This document shows, one piece after another, positions 20,606 through 30,396 of a stretch of 64,000 bases of DNA. The position numbers were made by a program, and so were the translations under genes. The first letter of the stretch is position 1. Every line of letters starts with the position of its first letter. The DNA is taken from NCBI RefSeq assembly GCF_009765905.1, contig NZ_LMUO01000015.1, positions 92,219 to 156,218 on the forward strand, in the 5' to 3' direction. This DNA is from Mucilaginibacter sp. L196 (GTDB lineage: Bacteria > Bacteroidota > Bacteroidia > Sphingobacteriales > Sphingobacteriaceae). The notes below the pieces were generated by a model. The model made no database searches and was not told the DNA's origin. It worked only from the letters and a program-made list of their open reading frames with translations.

Positions 20606-20645
20606 TGTTCGCTAATGCAACAGGATGCGTTCGGTTATGATACAG
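20606..20645 (-). promoter_or_regulatory. Paired 18-bp elements, putative enhancer of the ATPase2-TolC unit
   Basis: On the plus strand two copies, TGTTCGCTAATGCAACAG (20606-20623) and CGTTCGGTTATGATACAG (20628-20645), are separated by 4 bp, a 22-bp pitch (two helical turns). The second differs at one base from the copy at 39879. They lie 99 bp upstream of the ATPase start, within the 151-bp gap after permease 1. Each copy has the TGT/ACA dyad ends of a dimeric activator site. The adjacent sigma54-type regulator is the obvious candidate. Confidence 0.7.
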
Positions 20646-20658
20646 TTTACAATGTTAA

Positions 20659-23118
20659 CTATTCGCTTCTTAGACTTTTAACCGGATTTGCAATTGCCGC
20701 TTTTACAGTTTGAAAACTCGATACAAAAACCGCGGTGATAATCATCCCAGCCCCGCTTAGCACAAATATCCACCAGCTTATGGTGGTGCGGTCGGCGAAG
20801 CTTTGCATCCATTTATTCATGGCCCACCAGGCGATTGGGGTTATTACCAGAAAAGCTATCAGGATAAGCGAAACTACCTCTGTCGACAGTAATGTTACTA
20901 TCTGCGCCACCGAAGCGCCAAGCACCTTGCGCACGCCAATCTCCTTAGTACGTTGATTGGTAGTATATATAGCAAGCCCTAACAAACCAAGGCAACTAAT
21001 AAATATAGATAAACCTGTGGCCCAGGCCAGCAATGTAGCAGTATGCTGTTCACTCGCATAAAATTTAGCTATGCTGTCATCAAAAAATCTATAATCGAAA
21101 TCATCATCCGGGTAAATTTGTTTCCAGTAAGTACCCATACTTGCAATAGCTGTTTTCCATTCATTCCCACCTGCTATTTCGGGTTTTAATGCAATATGTA
21201 TCCTGGCGTAATTGTATGTCTGATTGCCTTTTAGAATTGCTAATGGGGTAATACTTTCATGTAAAGACATTTGATTAAAATCTCCTACAACACCAATCAC
21301 TTGCATAGTTTTGTCACCATTAAACTTTTCTATTTGCTTACCAACCGCCTCAAGCGGATATTGGGGATTTATTAAACGGGCATAAGTTTCATTAATTAAA
21401 AAACCACTCGTACTATCAGATGCTCTTAAATTTCGACCTGCAAGTAATTTAATATGGTAAACATTGATATAATTTTCATCACCATACTTTTCATCTAATT
21501 CAATTTTTACCTCTTTTTTACCATCCATGTAAGTACTTTCTGTTGAATTATTGCCATCTTCAGATGGGGGCGGCCCGCCTAAACCAGCTAATGATACTTG
21601 TGGTATTGAACGTATGTAATCAATTAGTAATCTATTTTTTTTAATGGTAAGGTTTTTCCAAGGAGCGCTTATAATTAATATAGCATCTTTTTTAAAACCC
21701 ATATCCTTATGCATAACATAATATATCTGCTTGCTCACCAATATAGTAGCCATTATAAAAAACTGCGCTATAATAAATTGTGTAATGGTTAAAGATTTAC
21801 GTAGGTAAGCATTATGGCTTTTACTGCTATTGGGCACCGATTGATTTTTGAGCACCATAATTGGCTTATAACCCGACAGTAATATAGCAGGGTAAAAACC
21901 CGACAGCAAGCTTACCATAACCGTTAATATAACTAAAAACAGGATAAGATTAGGCTGACCAAGTAAGTTGGCATTAATTCCAGGCGCAATAAAATCAGCA
22001 AATAGTTTTAAAATTAACGGGGTTAGGGCAATTGATATAATTACAGCTGCAAGTGTTATAAAAAACGTTTCGCTTAAAAACTGCAGTATAAGTTGTTTTC
22101 TGCTGCTGCCCATCGTTTTGCGGATGCCAATTTCTTTTGCGCGTTGGGTTGCTTGTGCGGTGGTTAAATTCACAAAGTTTATGCAGCCCAATAAAAGCAA
22201 AAATGAAGCTATTGTCAATAAGCCATATAATGTGGTTTTACTGGCAATCCTGTCATCAAAAAAGTTATAGTAATTCTCGTTAAAGTGCATATCACTTAGG
22301 GGCTGTAAGTGATAGGAATGCGATACACCAGCCCGTTCTTTGTAATTCTTATTAAATATTCCGTTTATCTGCTTTTCTATATGTGCTGTTTTTGTTTTGG
22401 GTGATAGCTTCACAAAAAGTTGTGATTCGGAGTTTGTAGCGCCCCATTTTGTGAGCTGCAACTGATCAGCAATTGTTTTATTAGTTTGGTTGGTGCTATA
22501 TGATATAAAATCATGAAAATTAAAATCGGTGTTCTCTTTAATAGTTTGAACAATACCTGTAACTGTAGTTTTTAAAGTATCATAGGTCACTATTTTGCCA
22601 ATCATTTGATCGTAAGATAATGTTGGAAAGTATTTTTTAGCCTGATCCGATGTTATCACTACCTGGTTAGGGGCATCCAAAGCATGCTGAGCTGAGCCTG
22701 CAAGCCATTTATATTCAAATATTTTAAAGTAGTTCCCATCGGCTAATATTATATTCTCCTGATTTTTAAACCGTACCGGTACGGCTGTATTTCCGGGAAT
22801 AAATACATCCGGCTGTCCCAGTGTAAAAAATGGAGCGACAACCTCTATACCCGTTACCTGATTTTTTACTGCGCCACCCATTGGGCCGCAAACACCACTG
22901 TTAAAACCCGCATTGCCTGAATAGGTATAGTTGGTTACAATCCGGTATATTCTATCGCCATCTTTATGGAACTTATCAAAAGTAAAATCGAAGTGAACTA
23001 TCAAGTAAATTACCACCGCCGCACTGATGCCTATTGAGAGGCCAACGACATTTATAAACGTGAACAACTTTTGCCGCCCAAAGCCTCGCATCGCGATTTT
23101 AAAATAGTTTCTAAACAT
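20659..23118 (-). CDS. FtsX/MacB-like ABC permease 1 of 7 (last in the operon)
   Basis: 819 residues. The layout is one N-terminal membrane segment (about 20-42), a large periplasmic MacB-type domain, three membrane segments carrying the first FtsX block (CINFVNLTTAQATQRAKEIGIRKTMGSSRKQL, about 310-345), a second periplasmic domain, and three final segments with a second FtsX block (LGLAIYTTNQRTKEIGVRKVLGAS, about 720-745). It ends NPVKSLRSE like its neighbours. Being a fused double unit, one polypeptide may do the work of the usual permease dimer. It is the last gene before the enhancer pair of the second unit. Substrate unknown; lipoprotein, peptide or antibiotic export are possible. Confidence 0.9.
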   Translation of the reverse strand: MFRNYFKIAMRGFGRQKLFTFINVVGLSIGISAAVVIYLIVHFDFTFDKFHKDGDRIYRIVTNYTYSGNAGFNSGVCGPMGGAVKNQVTGIEVVAPFFTLGQPDVFIPGNTAVPVRFKNQENIILADGNYFKIFEYKWLAGSAQHALDAPNQVVITSDQAKKYFPTLSYDQMIGKIVTYDTLKTTVTGIVQTIKENTDFNFHDFISYSTNQTNKTIADQLQLTKWGATNSESQLFVKLSPKTKTAHIEKQINGIFNKNYKERAGVSHSYHLQPLSDMHFNENYYNFFDDRIASKTTLYGLLTIASFLLLLGCINFVNLTTAQATQRAKEIGIRKTMGSSRKQLILQFLSETFFITLAAVIISIALTPLILKLFADFIAPGINANLLGQPNLILFLVILTVMVSLLSGFYPAILLSGYKPIMVLKNQSVPNSSKSHNAYLRKSLTITQFIIAQFFIMATILVSKQIYYVMHKDMGFKKDAILIISAPWKNLTIKKNRLLIDYIRSIPQVSLAGLGGPPPSEDGNNSTESTYMDGKKEVKIELDEKYGDENYINVYHIKLLAGRNLRASDSTSGFLINETYARLINPQYPLEAVGKQIEKFNGDKTMQVIGVVGDFNQMSLHESITPLAILKGNQTYNYARIHIALKPEIAGGNEWKTAIASMGTYWKQIYPDDDFDYRFFDDSIAKFYASEQHTATLLAWATGLSIFISCLGLLGLAIYTTNQRTKEIGVRKVLGASVAQIVTLLSTEVVSLILIAFLVITPIAWWAMNKWMQSFADRTTISWWIFVLSGAGMIITAVFVSSFQTVKAAIANPVKSLRSE

Positions 23119-23141
23119 TGTGATAAGGTTAAGATTAAATA

Positions 23142-25499
23142 TTATTCCGAACGTAAAGTTTTTATTGGATTTGCAATTGCCGCCTTAATAGCTTGAAAAC
23201 TGATGGTAATAAATGCAATTACAATTGCCAGTAACCCGGCAACTAAAAACATCCACCATTCAATAGTTATTCGATAGGCAAAATCCTGTAGCCATTTACT
23301 CATGGCATACCACGCTATGGGCGTAGCTATTATAATGGCAATAAGTACCAGTTTAACAAAATCGTATGACAACATGATGGTTACATTGCTAACACCCGCT
23401 CCTAATACTTTACGTATGCCAATTTCGCGGGTACGTACCTGTGCTGTATAGGCAGCCAGTCCTAACAAACCAAGGCAAGAAATACCTATGGCTATTGCAG
23501 CAAAATAATTAAACAGGGAACTTTCCTGCTGTTCTCCTTTATACAGATCATTAAATTTCTCATCTAAAAAAGTGTAACTAAAAGGGAATTCACCATTGTA
23601 CTGTTTAAACAGCTTTTGTGCTGCCGCGATGGCTTTGGGCGCATCTTTGCCGGTTGTTCTTATATAAATATTGCCTAAATACGATGGATAATAGTAGAAC
23701 ACCGCCGGACTTATTTTCTCTTTCATAGACGCGAAATGAAAATCTTTCACCACGCCAATAATAGTCCCCTTCATGTGCCATGCCTGGAAACGCTTTCCTA
23801 CAGGATCTTTTAAACCTATTTGTTTAACAGCCGCCTCATTTAATATTAAATGGCTGGTATCGTTTACAGCTCCGGTAAAGCCTTTGCCAGCGGCCATTTT
23901 CATCTTAAAAAACGACAGAAAGTCCTTATCTATGGTCATCAGATGTACAATAAAAGTTTGTCCGGGCAATTTACCGTCCCAATCGGTTTCACCAGAGATA
24001 CCATTCATCTGGATGATGTTCTGATTTGAGCGCGTTATATCCAATACTCCCGGCTGTTTTAACAGTTCTGCTCGTACAGCATCATAATGATTTCCCATAT
24101 CTCGCATCGGAAAAGAAAAAGTATTACTTCTATCGTACCCCAATTGTCTCGAACGGATATAGTTTAGCTGGCTTGTAATAACTATAGTGCCCACTATAAG
24201 CATTATTGAAAACACAAATTGGGTAACCACTAATATCTTCCTGAACATCACATCACCAATATTGGATGATATTTTACCTTTAAGCGCCTTTAGGGGCTCA
24301 AATGATGATAATAGTATTGCCGGATAGATGCTGGAAGCCAGTAACGTGCCCGATATGGTTAAAACAATAACCATCCACACATGATAGTCTGTTATATCAA
24401 AAATTAATTGCTTGCCTGATAATTGATTAAACACCGGCATTAAAAAATGTATCAGCACTAAAGCCAAAATCGCTGAAAGCAAAAACAACAATGCTGTTTC
24501 AACTATAAACTGCATAAACAGCTGGCTTTTTGCTGCGCCGATAATCTTACGCATACTGATCTCTTTAGAGCGAAGCATTGAACGGGCTGTTGAGAGGTTT
24601 ACATAGTTGATACAAGCTATAATTAATATCAGTATAGCCACAATCAGGAAAACCCTTACCATTGTAATGCCCCTATCAGTAAGATCAGCATTGTATAAAT
24701 GCATTTTTGTTATGGGCAATAGCAAATAAGCCACATCAGTGTCGGCAGAGTGGTGCTTTATATGAATATTAAACAATTTTGCCGATAGTGCTTTTAACGA
24801 CGTGCCTGGTTTAAGTTTTAAATAAGTAAAGCAATCATACTCATCAAAATTATCGCTCAGATCTATTCTTTGCGCAAGCATGTGTTTAATATTAAAACTC
24901 ATCGGCATCATCATATCATATTGCATGCTGGAGTTCTCCGGAAAATCAGTAACAACACCGCTTACGGTAAAGTTTTGCTTATTATCTGCTATAATTACTT
25001 TACCAATCGGGTTATCATTACCAAAATACTTTTGCGCTGTGCTTTTTGTTATAACTACCGAATTATCATCATTAAATGGTTTATTAGGATTGCCAGATAC
25101 AATCGGGAAACTAAAAACAGAAAAAAATGACGGATCGGCATATGCTACGCGATCATTTGCAAAAACCTTGTCGTGGTATCTATAGGACGCAAAATCACCA
25201 TTATAGCCAATGCGTACCACATCCTCCACTTCGGGCAATTGCTGTTTAGCTAAAACACCTATCGGGTAAACAGTGCTTTGCCATATTTGCCTGCTCGCCC
25301 CGGTTCCTCCCCAAAGCTCAAGGCGATAAATATTTTTGGCATCTTTATGAAAACTATCAAAGCTAAATTCATCCTGTACCCAAAACAATATTAATATGCC
25401 AATGGCCAAACCAGCGGTTAAGCCAACAATATTTATAATTGAATAAAACTTGTTCTTTATCAAGTTCCTCCAGGCTGTTTTAATGTAGTTCCTTATCAT
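23142..25499 (-). CDS. FtsX/MacB-like ABC permease 2 of 7
   Basis: 785 residues, the shortest of the array. It opens MIRNYIKTAWRNLIKNKFYSIINIVGLTAGL, the shared N-terminal membrane anchor. FtsX block 1 reads CINYVNLSTARSMLRSKEISMRKIIGAAKSQL and block 2 LGLAAYTAQVRTREIGIRKVLGAGVSNV. The C-terminus is NPIKTLRSE, a small variation on the shared tail. In block 1 SKEISMRKIIG replaces the KEIGIRKxxG of its neighbours, so it is one of the more diverged members. It follows permease 3 by 27 bp and precedes permease 1 by 23 bp, consistent with one message. Confidence 0.9.
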   Translation of the reverse strand: MIRNYIKTAWRNLIKNKFYSIINIVGLTAGLAIGILILFWVQDEFSFDSFHKDAKNIYRLELWGGTGASRQIWQSTVYPIGVLAKQQLPEVEDVVRIGYNGDFASYRYHDKVFANDRVAYADPSFFSVFSFPIVSGNPNKPFNDDNSVVITKSTAQKYFGNDNPIGKVIIADNKQNFTVSGVVTDFPENSSMQYDMMMPMSFNIKHMLAQRIDLSDNFDEYDCFTYLKLKPGTSLKALSAKLFNIHIKHHSADTDVAYLLLPITKMHLYNADLTDRGITMVRVFLIVAILILIIACINYVNLSTARSMLRSKEISMRKIIGAAKSQLFMQFIVETALLFLLSAILALVLIHFLMPVFNQLSGKQLIFDITDYHVWMVIVLTISGTLLASSIYPAILLSSFEPLKALKGKISSNIGDVMFRKILVVTQFVFSIMLIVGTIVITSQLNYIRSRQLGYDRSNTFSFPMRDMGNHYDAVRAELLKQPGVLDITRSNQNIIQMNGISGETDWDGKLPGQTFIVHLMTIDKDFLSFFKMKMAAGKGFTGAVNDTSHLILNEAAVKQIGLKDPVGKRFQAWHMKGTIIGVVKDFHFASMKEKISPAVFYYYPSYLGNIYIRTTGKDAPKAIAAAQKLFKQYNGEFPFSYTFLDEKFNDLYKGEQQESSLFNYFAAIAIGISCLGLLGLAAYTAQVRTREIGIRKVLGAGVSNVTIMLSYDFVKLVLIAIIIATPIAWYAMSKWLQDFAYRITIEWWMFLVAGLLAIVIAFITISFQAIKAAIANPIKTLRSE

Positions 25500-25526
25500 G
25501 GCTGATGAGTTTTTAGTAATTTATTA

Positions 25527-27923
25527 CTATTCGCTTCGTAAACTTTTTACAGGGTTTGTTAATGCTGATTTTATGCCTTGATAGCTCACTGTAATAAGTG
25601 TAATTAATAAACCACCAATTGCAGTTATGGCAAATATCCACCACGACAATGTAGCCTGGTAATAATAATGCCTTATCCAGCCATGCATAAAATAATAGGA
25701 TGTTGGGATTGCAATTAGTATAGAGATACTTACCAATACAACAAACTCCCGCGACATTAATTGCCATAAACTAAACACCGACGCACCCAGTACCTTTCGT
25801 ATACCGATTTCTTTGGTACGCTGTTCTGCCATAAATGAAGCCATGCCAAACAAACCCAAACAGCTAATAAATATGGCTAACACAGTAAAGAAACCAGCTA
25901 ATTTTCCTGTACGCTCTTCATCATCAAATTTTTTGGCGTATTCGCTATCAGTAAATTTGTAATCGAATGGACTATCAGGATCATATTGTTGAAAAACCGC
26001 GCTTATTTTGGCGATAGCATCATGAGTACTCATGTTAGGGTTGATCCTGACAGATACTATATTACCGGGATAATCAATAATAGAAAATATAGTAGGTGTA
26101 ACCCGTTCATAAGGTGAACTCATTACCAGATCCTTAACTACACCTATAATTTTATAATCTCTTCCATCCTTTTTCACCGTTTCCCCAACAGGATGAGTGA
26201 AATTCATAAACCTTGCCGCGGATTCATTCAAGATTATCCCCGATGAATCTGTTAAAAATTCTTTTGAGAAATCGCGACCATCAATTATTTTCCAATTTAC
26301 TGTTTTACCAAAATCAAAGCTTACGGGTATTATCCCAAAATCATCCTGCAATCCGGGTGGTTTATTGCGCCATGATAAGCCACTTTCGCGTTGCCATACA
26401 CCCGTTAGCGGGCTGTTTGACTCAGCAATATTTATTATCGCACCTGATTTTAACAGATCATATTTTATTGCATCAAAGTGTTTATGAATAACCTCTGTTC
26501 TTAATTGGGCTTGAATTAGTCCCTCTCTGCCATAACCAACAGGCCTGTTCTTGGTAAATTCAACTTGCCGAAAAATGATAACAGTACCGATAATTAAGGT
26601 AATAGAAACCGTAAACTGAAGCACCACCAGCACTTTACGTGGTAACGTTGCATAAGGGCCGGCATTAAAAGCACCCTTTAACACTTTTACCGGTTTAAAT
26701 GAGGAAAGGTATAATGCGGGATAACTACCTGCCATTATACCCGTTAGCAAACTAAAAGCTATAGCTATTATCCAAAATACAGGGGTACCCCACAAAATAA
26801 CAAGTTGTTTATCAGCTATTTGATTAAACCATGGTAATGCAAGCTGTACAAGCATTAATGAAATAACAAACGCAAGGCTCGACATCAATAACGATTCAGT
26901 ATAAAACTGGCCAATCAATTGTTTACGGTCTGACCCCAATGTTTTTCTGACACCTACCTCTTTAGCCCTCTTCTCTGATCTAGCGGTACTAAGGTTCATG
27001 AAATTAATACAGGCTAGTATCAGCACAAACAAACCAATAATACCAAACATCCAAACAAATTCTATCTTACCACCAACATTTACACCATTGCTATATGCAG
27101 AATATAAATGCCATCTGCTCATTGGATTTAGAAAAACAACAGGCTTAAATTCATTACCCACCTTATCCCCTTGCGCCAGGAGGGCTCTTTGTTTGATATA
27201 TTTTATATCAGCAGATACTTTGTTTACATCAACGCCGGGATTTAATTGCGCGAATAATTGCCAACTATTATTACCCCATCGCGTTGCTGCAATTTTCAGA
27301 TAAGGGTAAGTGGTCATAAACAAATCCCACGGTGCTATATATGCCATATCATTAAATGAAGTATTTTTTGGCATATCCTCATATACACCTGTAACTTTAA
27401 CATTCAATGTATTGTCTATTTTCATTAGGTGATTCATAGGATCAGCATTACCAAAAATCGCTTTAGCCAATGATGCGGAAAGCATAATTGATGAGGGATC
27501 GGTTAATCCGGAACGGCTACCCTTTATCATTTTTAAGGTTAATAAATCCGGGGCCTGGGCTTGCATAAAGTTACCTAACTGATTCAGTTTCTTATCTCCG
27601 TGAGAAATAACATGTTGATCTGTATAAGTTGATAAAACCAGGTATTTGAAATTTTGACTATAATCCTGACGAAGTTTAGCACCCAATGGAATTGGAATAT
27701 CCACTTGTGTTATTGTATTATGATTGATTGTTTGATGCTGCATTACCTGTACAATACGATCATAATTATGAAAGTATTTATCATATGATAGCTCATCATA
27801 TATCCATAATGAAATCAACATAACTACCGCCATGCCTAACGATAGGCCAACCACATTAATAAAGGTATGTACCTTGTTTTTCACAAGGTTACGCCAAGCT
27901 ATTTTCAGATAATTTTTTATCAT
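25527..27923 (-). CDS. FtsX/MacB-like ABC permease 3 of 7
   Basis: 798 residues with the same two-unit layout. The N-terminus is MIKNYLKIAWRNLVKNKVHTFINVVGLSLGM. FtsX blocks are CINFMNLSTARSEKRAKEVGVRKTLGSDRKQL and LGLFGMASFMAEQRTKEIGIRKVLGASVFSL. It ends NPVKSLRSE. Its block 1 (STARSEKRAKEVGVRK) is close to that of permease 5 (STARSEERAKEVGIRK), suggesting these two share a more recent ancestor. The gap to permease 4 is only 11 bp, the tightest junction in the array. Confidence 0.9.
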   Translation of the reverse strand: MIKNYLKIAWRNLVKNKVHTFINVVGLSLGMAVVMLISLWIYDELSYDKYFHNYDRIVQVMQHQTINHNTITQVDIPIPLGAKLRQDYSQNFKYLVLSTYTDQHVISHGDKKLNQLGNFMQAQAPDLLTLKMIKGSRSGLTDPSSIMLSASLAKAIFGNADPMNHLMKIDNTLNVKVTGVYEDMPKNTSFNDMAYIAPWDLFMTTYPYLKIAATRWGNNSWQLFAQLNPGVDVNKVSADIKYIKQRALLAQGDKVGNEFKPVVFLNPMSRWHLYSAYSNGVNVGGKIEFVWMFGIIGLFVLILACINFMNLSTARSEKRAKEVGVRKTLGSDRKQLIGQFYTESLLMSSLAFVISLMLVQLALPWFNQIADKQLVILWGTPVFWIIAIAFSLLTGIMAGSYPALYLSSFKPVKVLKGAFNAGPYATLPRKVLVVLQFTVSITLIIGTVIIFRQVEFTKNRPVGYGREGLIQAQLRTEVIHKHFDAIKYDLLKSGAIINIAESNSPLTGVWQRESGLSWRNKPPGLQDDFGIIPVSFDFGKTVNWKIIDGRDFSKEFLTDSSGIILNESAARFMNFTHPVGETVKKDGRDYKIIGVVKDLVMSSPYERVTPTIFSIIDYPGNIVSVRINPNMSTHDAIAKISAVFQQYDPDSPFDYKFTDSEYAKKFDDEERTGKLAGFFTVLAIFISCLGLFGMASFMAEQRTKEIGIRKVLGASVFSLWQLMSREFVVLVSISILIAIPTSYYFMHGWIRHYYYQATLSWWIFAITAIGGLLITLITVSYQGIKSALTNPVKSLRSE

Positions 27924-27934
27924 GATATTATTTG

Positions 27935-30367
27935 TTATTCGCTTCTTAAACTAGTCACCGGGTTTGCAATTGCTGCTTTGATAGATTGAAAACTGATGGT
28001 AATAAAAGCGATAAATAATGCTGCAACACCTGCTATTGCAAACACCCACCACCCTATGCCTATTCTGTAGGCAAAATCCTGCAACCATTTTTGCATCAAA
28101 TACCAGGCAATTGGTGAGGCAATAAGTATAGAAATACACACTAATTTTATAAAATCAAGCGATAACATGCCTGCAATGGTTGCTATGCTTGCGCCTAATA
28201 CCTTTCGGATACCTATTTCCTTAGTACGTTGCTCGGCAGCGTAGGCGGCTAAGCCGAACAACCCTAAACAGGCTATAACAATAGCTAAAGTGGTAAATGC
28301 TATAAATATCGTCCCGATGCGCTGCTCGGAACGGTACATGGCATCAAAATCCTGATCCATGAAGGTGTATTGGAAGTGCACAGGTGTAAAATCTTTCCAT
28401 TTAGCCTCTATCTGCGAAAGTAGCGCAGGGATGTTGGCGGTATTTACTTTGATGCTTAAACTACTATTGTCGGCATTAAGCTGCATCACTACCGGCGAAA
28501 TATTATCGCGCAGTGAACTAAAATTAAAATCCTTAACCATACCAATAATGGTGTAGGGCTTATAAGTTGGATTAGGCCCACCTGATGACCGGAAAATGAT
28601 CTTATTTACCGGATCAGTAAAACCCAGGAATTTCGCTGCGGCTTCATTGATCACAATCGCGTTGGAGTCTGATGGCATTTGAGCGGAGAAATCACGGCCC
28701 GATTTTATTTTCATCGCCAGCGTGCTGATATAATCTTCATCAACACTCCATATTTGCGGAAATAGTGATCTTTTAGGATCGACGGCAGCTTCTTTATAAA
28801 ATATACCTGTACTCCTATTTGATGTAGTAGGCAAATAACCACTTAGTGTAGCATTGGTAACGCCGGGTAATTGTTTTATTTCTTGTTTAAATGTTTTAGC
28901 ATGGTCGCCTAATTCAAAGGCATGTTCAATAATAAGTACCTGGTTACGGTTATAACCCAGGTCCCGGTTTTGAATGTAGTGAAGCTGGTTATAGATGACC
29001 AGCGTGCCGATGATCAGAAAAATAGAGATTGAAAACTGGAACACCACTAAAAAGCTACGTAAGGCGCCACCTTTAAAGCCTGCTGATATTTTACCTTTTA
29101 GTACCTGCATAGGGTTAAATGCCGATAAAAAGAAGGCCGGGTACAAACCCGCTAAAAAACCGATCAACAAAATTGCGATTAATGCCGATGGTGCCAGCCA
29201 AATCAATGTGTGACTGTTAACAACGATATTTTTACCTGCAAAGTGATTGAATGCCGGCAATACCAACATAGCGGCAGCCAAAGCAATAATTACAGCTATG
29301 AAAGTAACCATAGTTGATTCGGCTAAAAATTGAAACATGAGGTGTTTACGTGCCGAGCCTAATACTTTACGTACCCCTACCTCGCGTGCACGATTAGCCG
29401 ACCTTGCAGTAGATAAATTCATGAAGTTTACACAGGCAATCAACAATATAAATATCGCGATAGCCGAAAAAATGTATACATACTCAATGTTCCCGTTTAT
29501 TCCAAGTTCTCCTGTTACCGTTAGGTTGGAGTGCAGGTGTATATCTGTTAACGGCATCATATTCAACCTGAAAAAGCTGCCATTCTTTTCAAAGGTATCA
29601 TAGCTCATGTTGAGCTCCTGCTGCATTTGGCCACCACTATATTTCCTTAAAAACTGTGGGAATTGTGCTTCCAGTTTTTTATAATCAGCGCCTTTGCGCA
29701 TCAACACATAAGTATTATAATCGCTCCGCAACCATTCAGTCGAGCGACTATCGGGATAGGATGACATCGACAACAGAAAATCTGCATGAAAGTGCGACTG
29801 CTCAGGTATATTTTTAATTACAGCAGTAACCTTAATAGGTTTCTGCAAATTACCATCTATTATTAAATTTTCGCCAACCACATTCAACCTGCCGAAATAC
29901 TTTTTGGCCATTGCTTCGGTAATAACCACCGTATTAGGTTCGATTAATGCTGTTTTTTTATCGCCATAAATTACGGGCAATGTGAATACATCAAAAACTG
30001 AAGGATCGGCAAATAAGACGTTGTCTTCTATAATACTTTCAGTGCCCTTGGTTACATGCATGCCGCTAATCCTTTTTAAACGGACAGCATTCTCCACATC
30101 CGGGAAATCATTCTTTAAGGTTTGCGCAAGTGGCGCCATGCAAACGGCGTATTGTACTTTGTTATCGCCCAGCTTGAGGTCTTCGTTTACACGGTAAATT
30201 CGGCTGGCATTTACGTTGTATTTATCATAGCTCAGTTCATCAACCACATAAAAAACTATAAGCAAACAGGTTGCAAGCCCTAAAGCAAGCCCCAGCACAT
30301 TAATTGTTGTAAACCCTTTGTTTTTTTGAAGGGAACGAAAAGCCGTTTTTATATAATTCCTTATCAT
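27935..30367 (-). CDS. FtsX/MacB-like ABC permease 4 of 7
   Basis: 810 residues. It starts MIRNYIKTAFRSLQKNKGFTTINVLGLALGL, then has the MacB-type periplasmic domain with FADPSVFDVFTLPVIYGD, the substrate-domain motif repeated in the other copies as FxDPxxFxxFxxP. FtsX block 1 is CVNFMNLSTARSANRAREVGVRKVLGSARKHL and block 2 LGLFGLAAYAAEQRTKEIGIRKVLGASIATI. It ends NPVTSLRSE, with Thr for Lys in the otherwise conserved tail. It lies 29 bp after permease 5. Confidence 0.9.
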   Translation of the reverse strand: MIRNYIKTAFRSLQKNKGFTTINVLGLALGLATCLLIVFYVVDELSYDKYNVNASRIYRVNEDLKLGDNKVQYAVCMAPLAQTLKNDFPDVENAVRLKRISGMHVTKGTESIIEDNVLFADPSVFDVFTLPVIYGDKKTALIEPNTVVITEAMAKKYFGRLNVVGENLIIDGNLQKPIKVTAVIKNIPEQSHFHADFLLSMSSYPDSRSTEWLRSDYNTYVLMRKGADYKKLEAQFPQFLRKYSGGQMQQELNMSYDTFEKNGSFFRLNMMPLTDIHLHSNLTVTGELGINGNIEYVYIFSAIAIFILLIACVNFMNLSTARSANRAREVGVRKVLGSARKHLMFQFLAESTMVTFIAVIIALAAAMLVLPAFNHFAGKNIVVNSHTLIWLAPSALIAILLIGFLAGLYPAFFLSAFNPMQVLKGKISAGFKGGALRSFLVVFQFSISIFLIIGTLVIYNQLHYIQNRDLGYNRNQVLIIEHAFELGDHAKTFKQEIKQLPGVTNATLSGYLPTTSNRSTGIFYKEAAVDPKRSLFPQIWSVDEDYISTLAMKIKSGRDFSAQMPSDSNAIVINEAAAKFLGFTDPVNKIIFRSSGGPNPTYKPYTIIGMVKDFNFSSLRDNISPVVMQLNADNSSLSIKVNTANIPALLSQIEAKWKDFTPVHFQYTFMDQDFDAMYRSEQRIGTIFIAFTTLAIVIACLGLFGLAAYAAEQRTKEIGIRKVLGASIATIAGMLSLDFIKLVCISILIASPIAWYLMQKWLQDFAYRIGIGWWVFAIAGVAALFIAFITISFQSIKAAIANPVTSLRSE

Positions 30368-30396
30368 GGTGATGGTTGTGATTGATGTTAAACTAA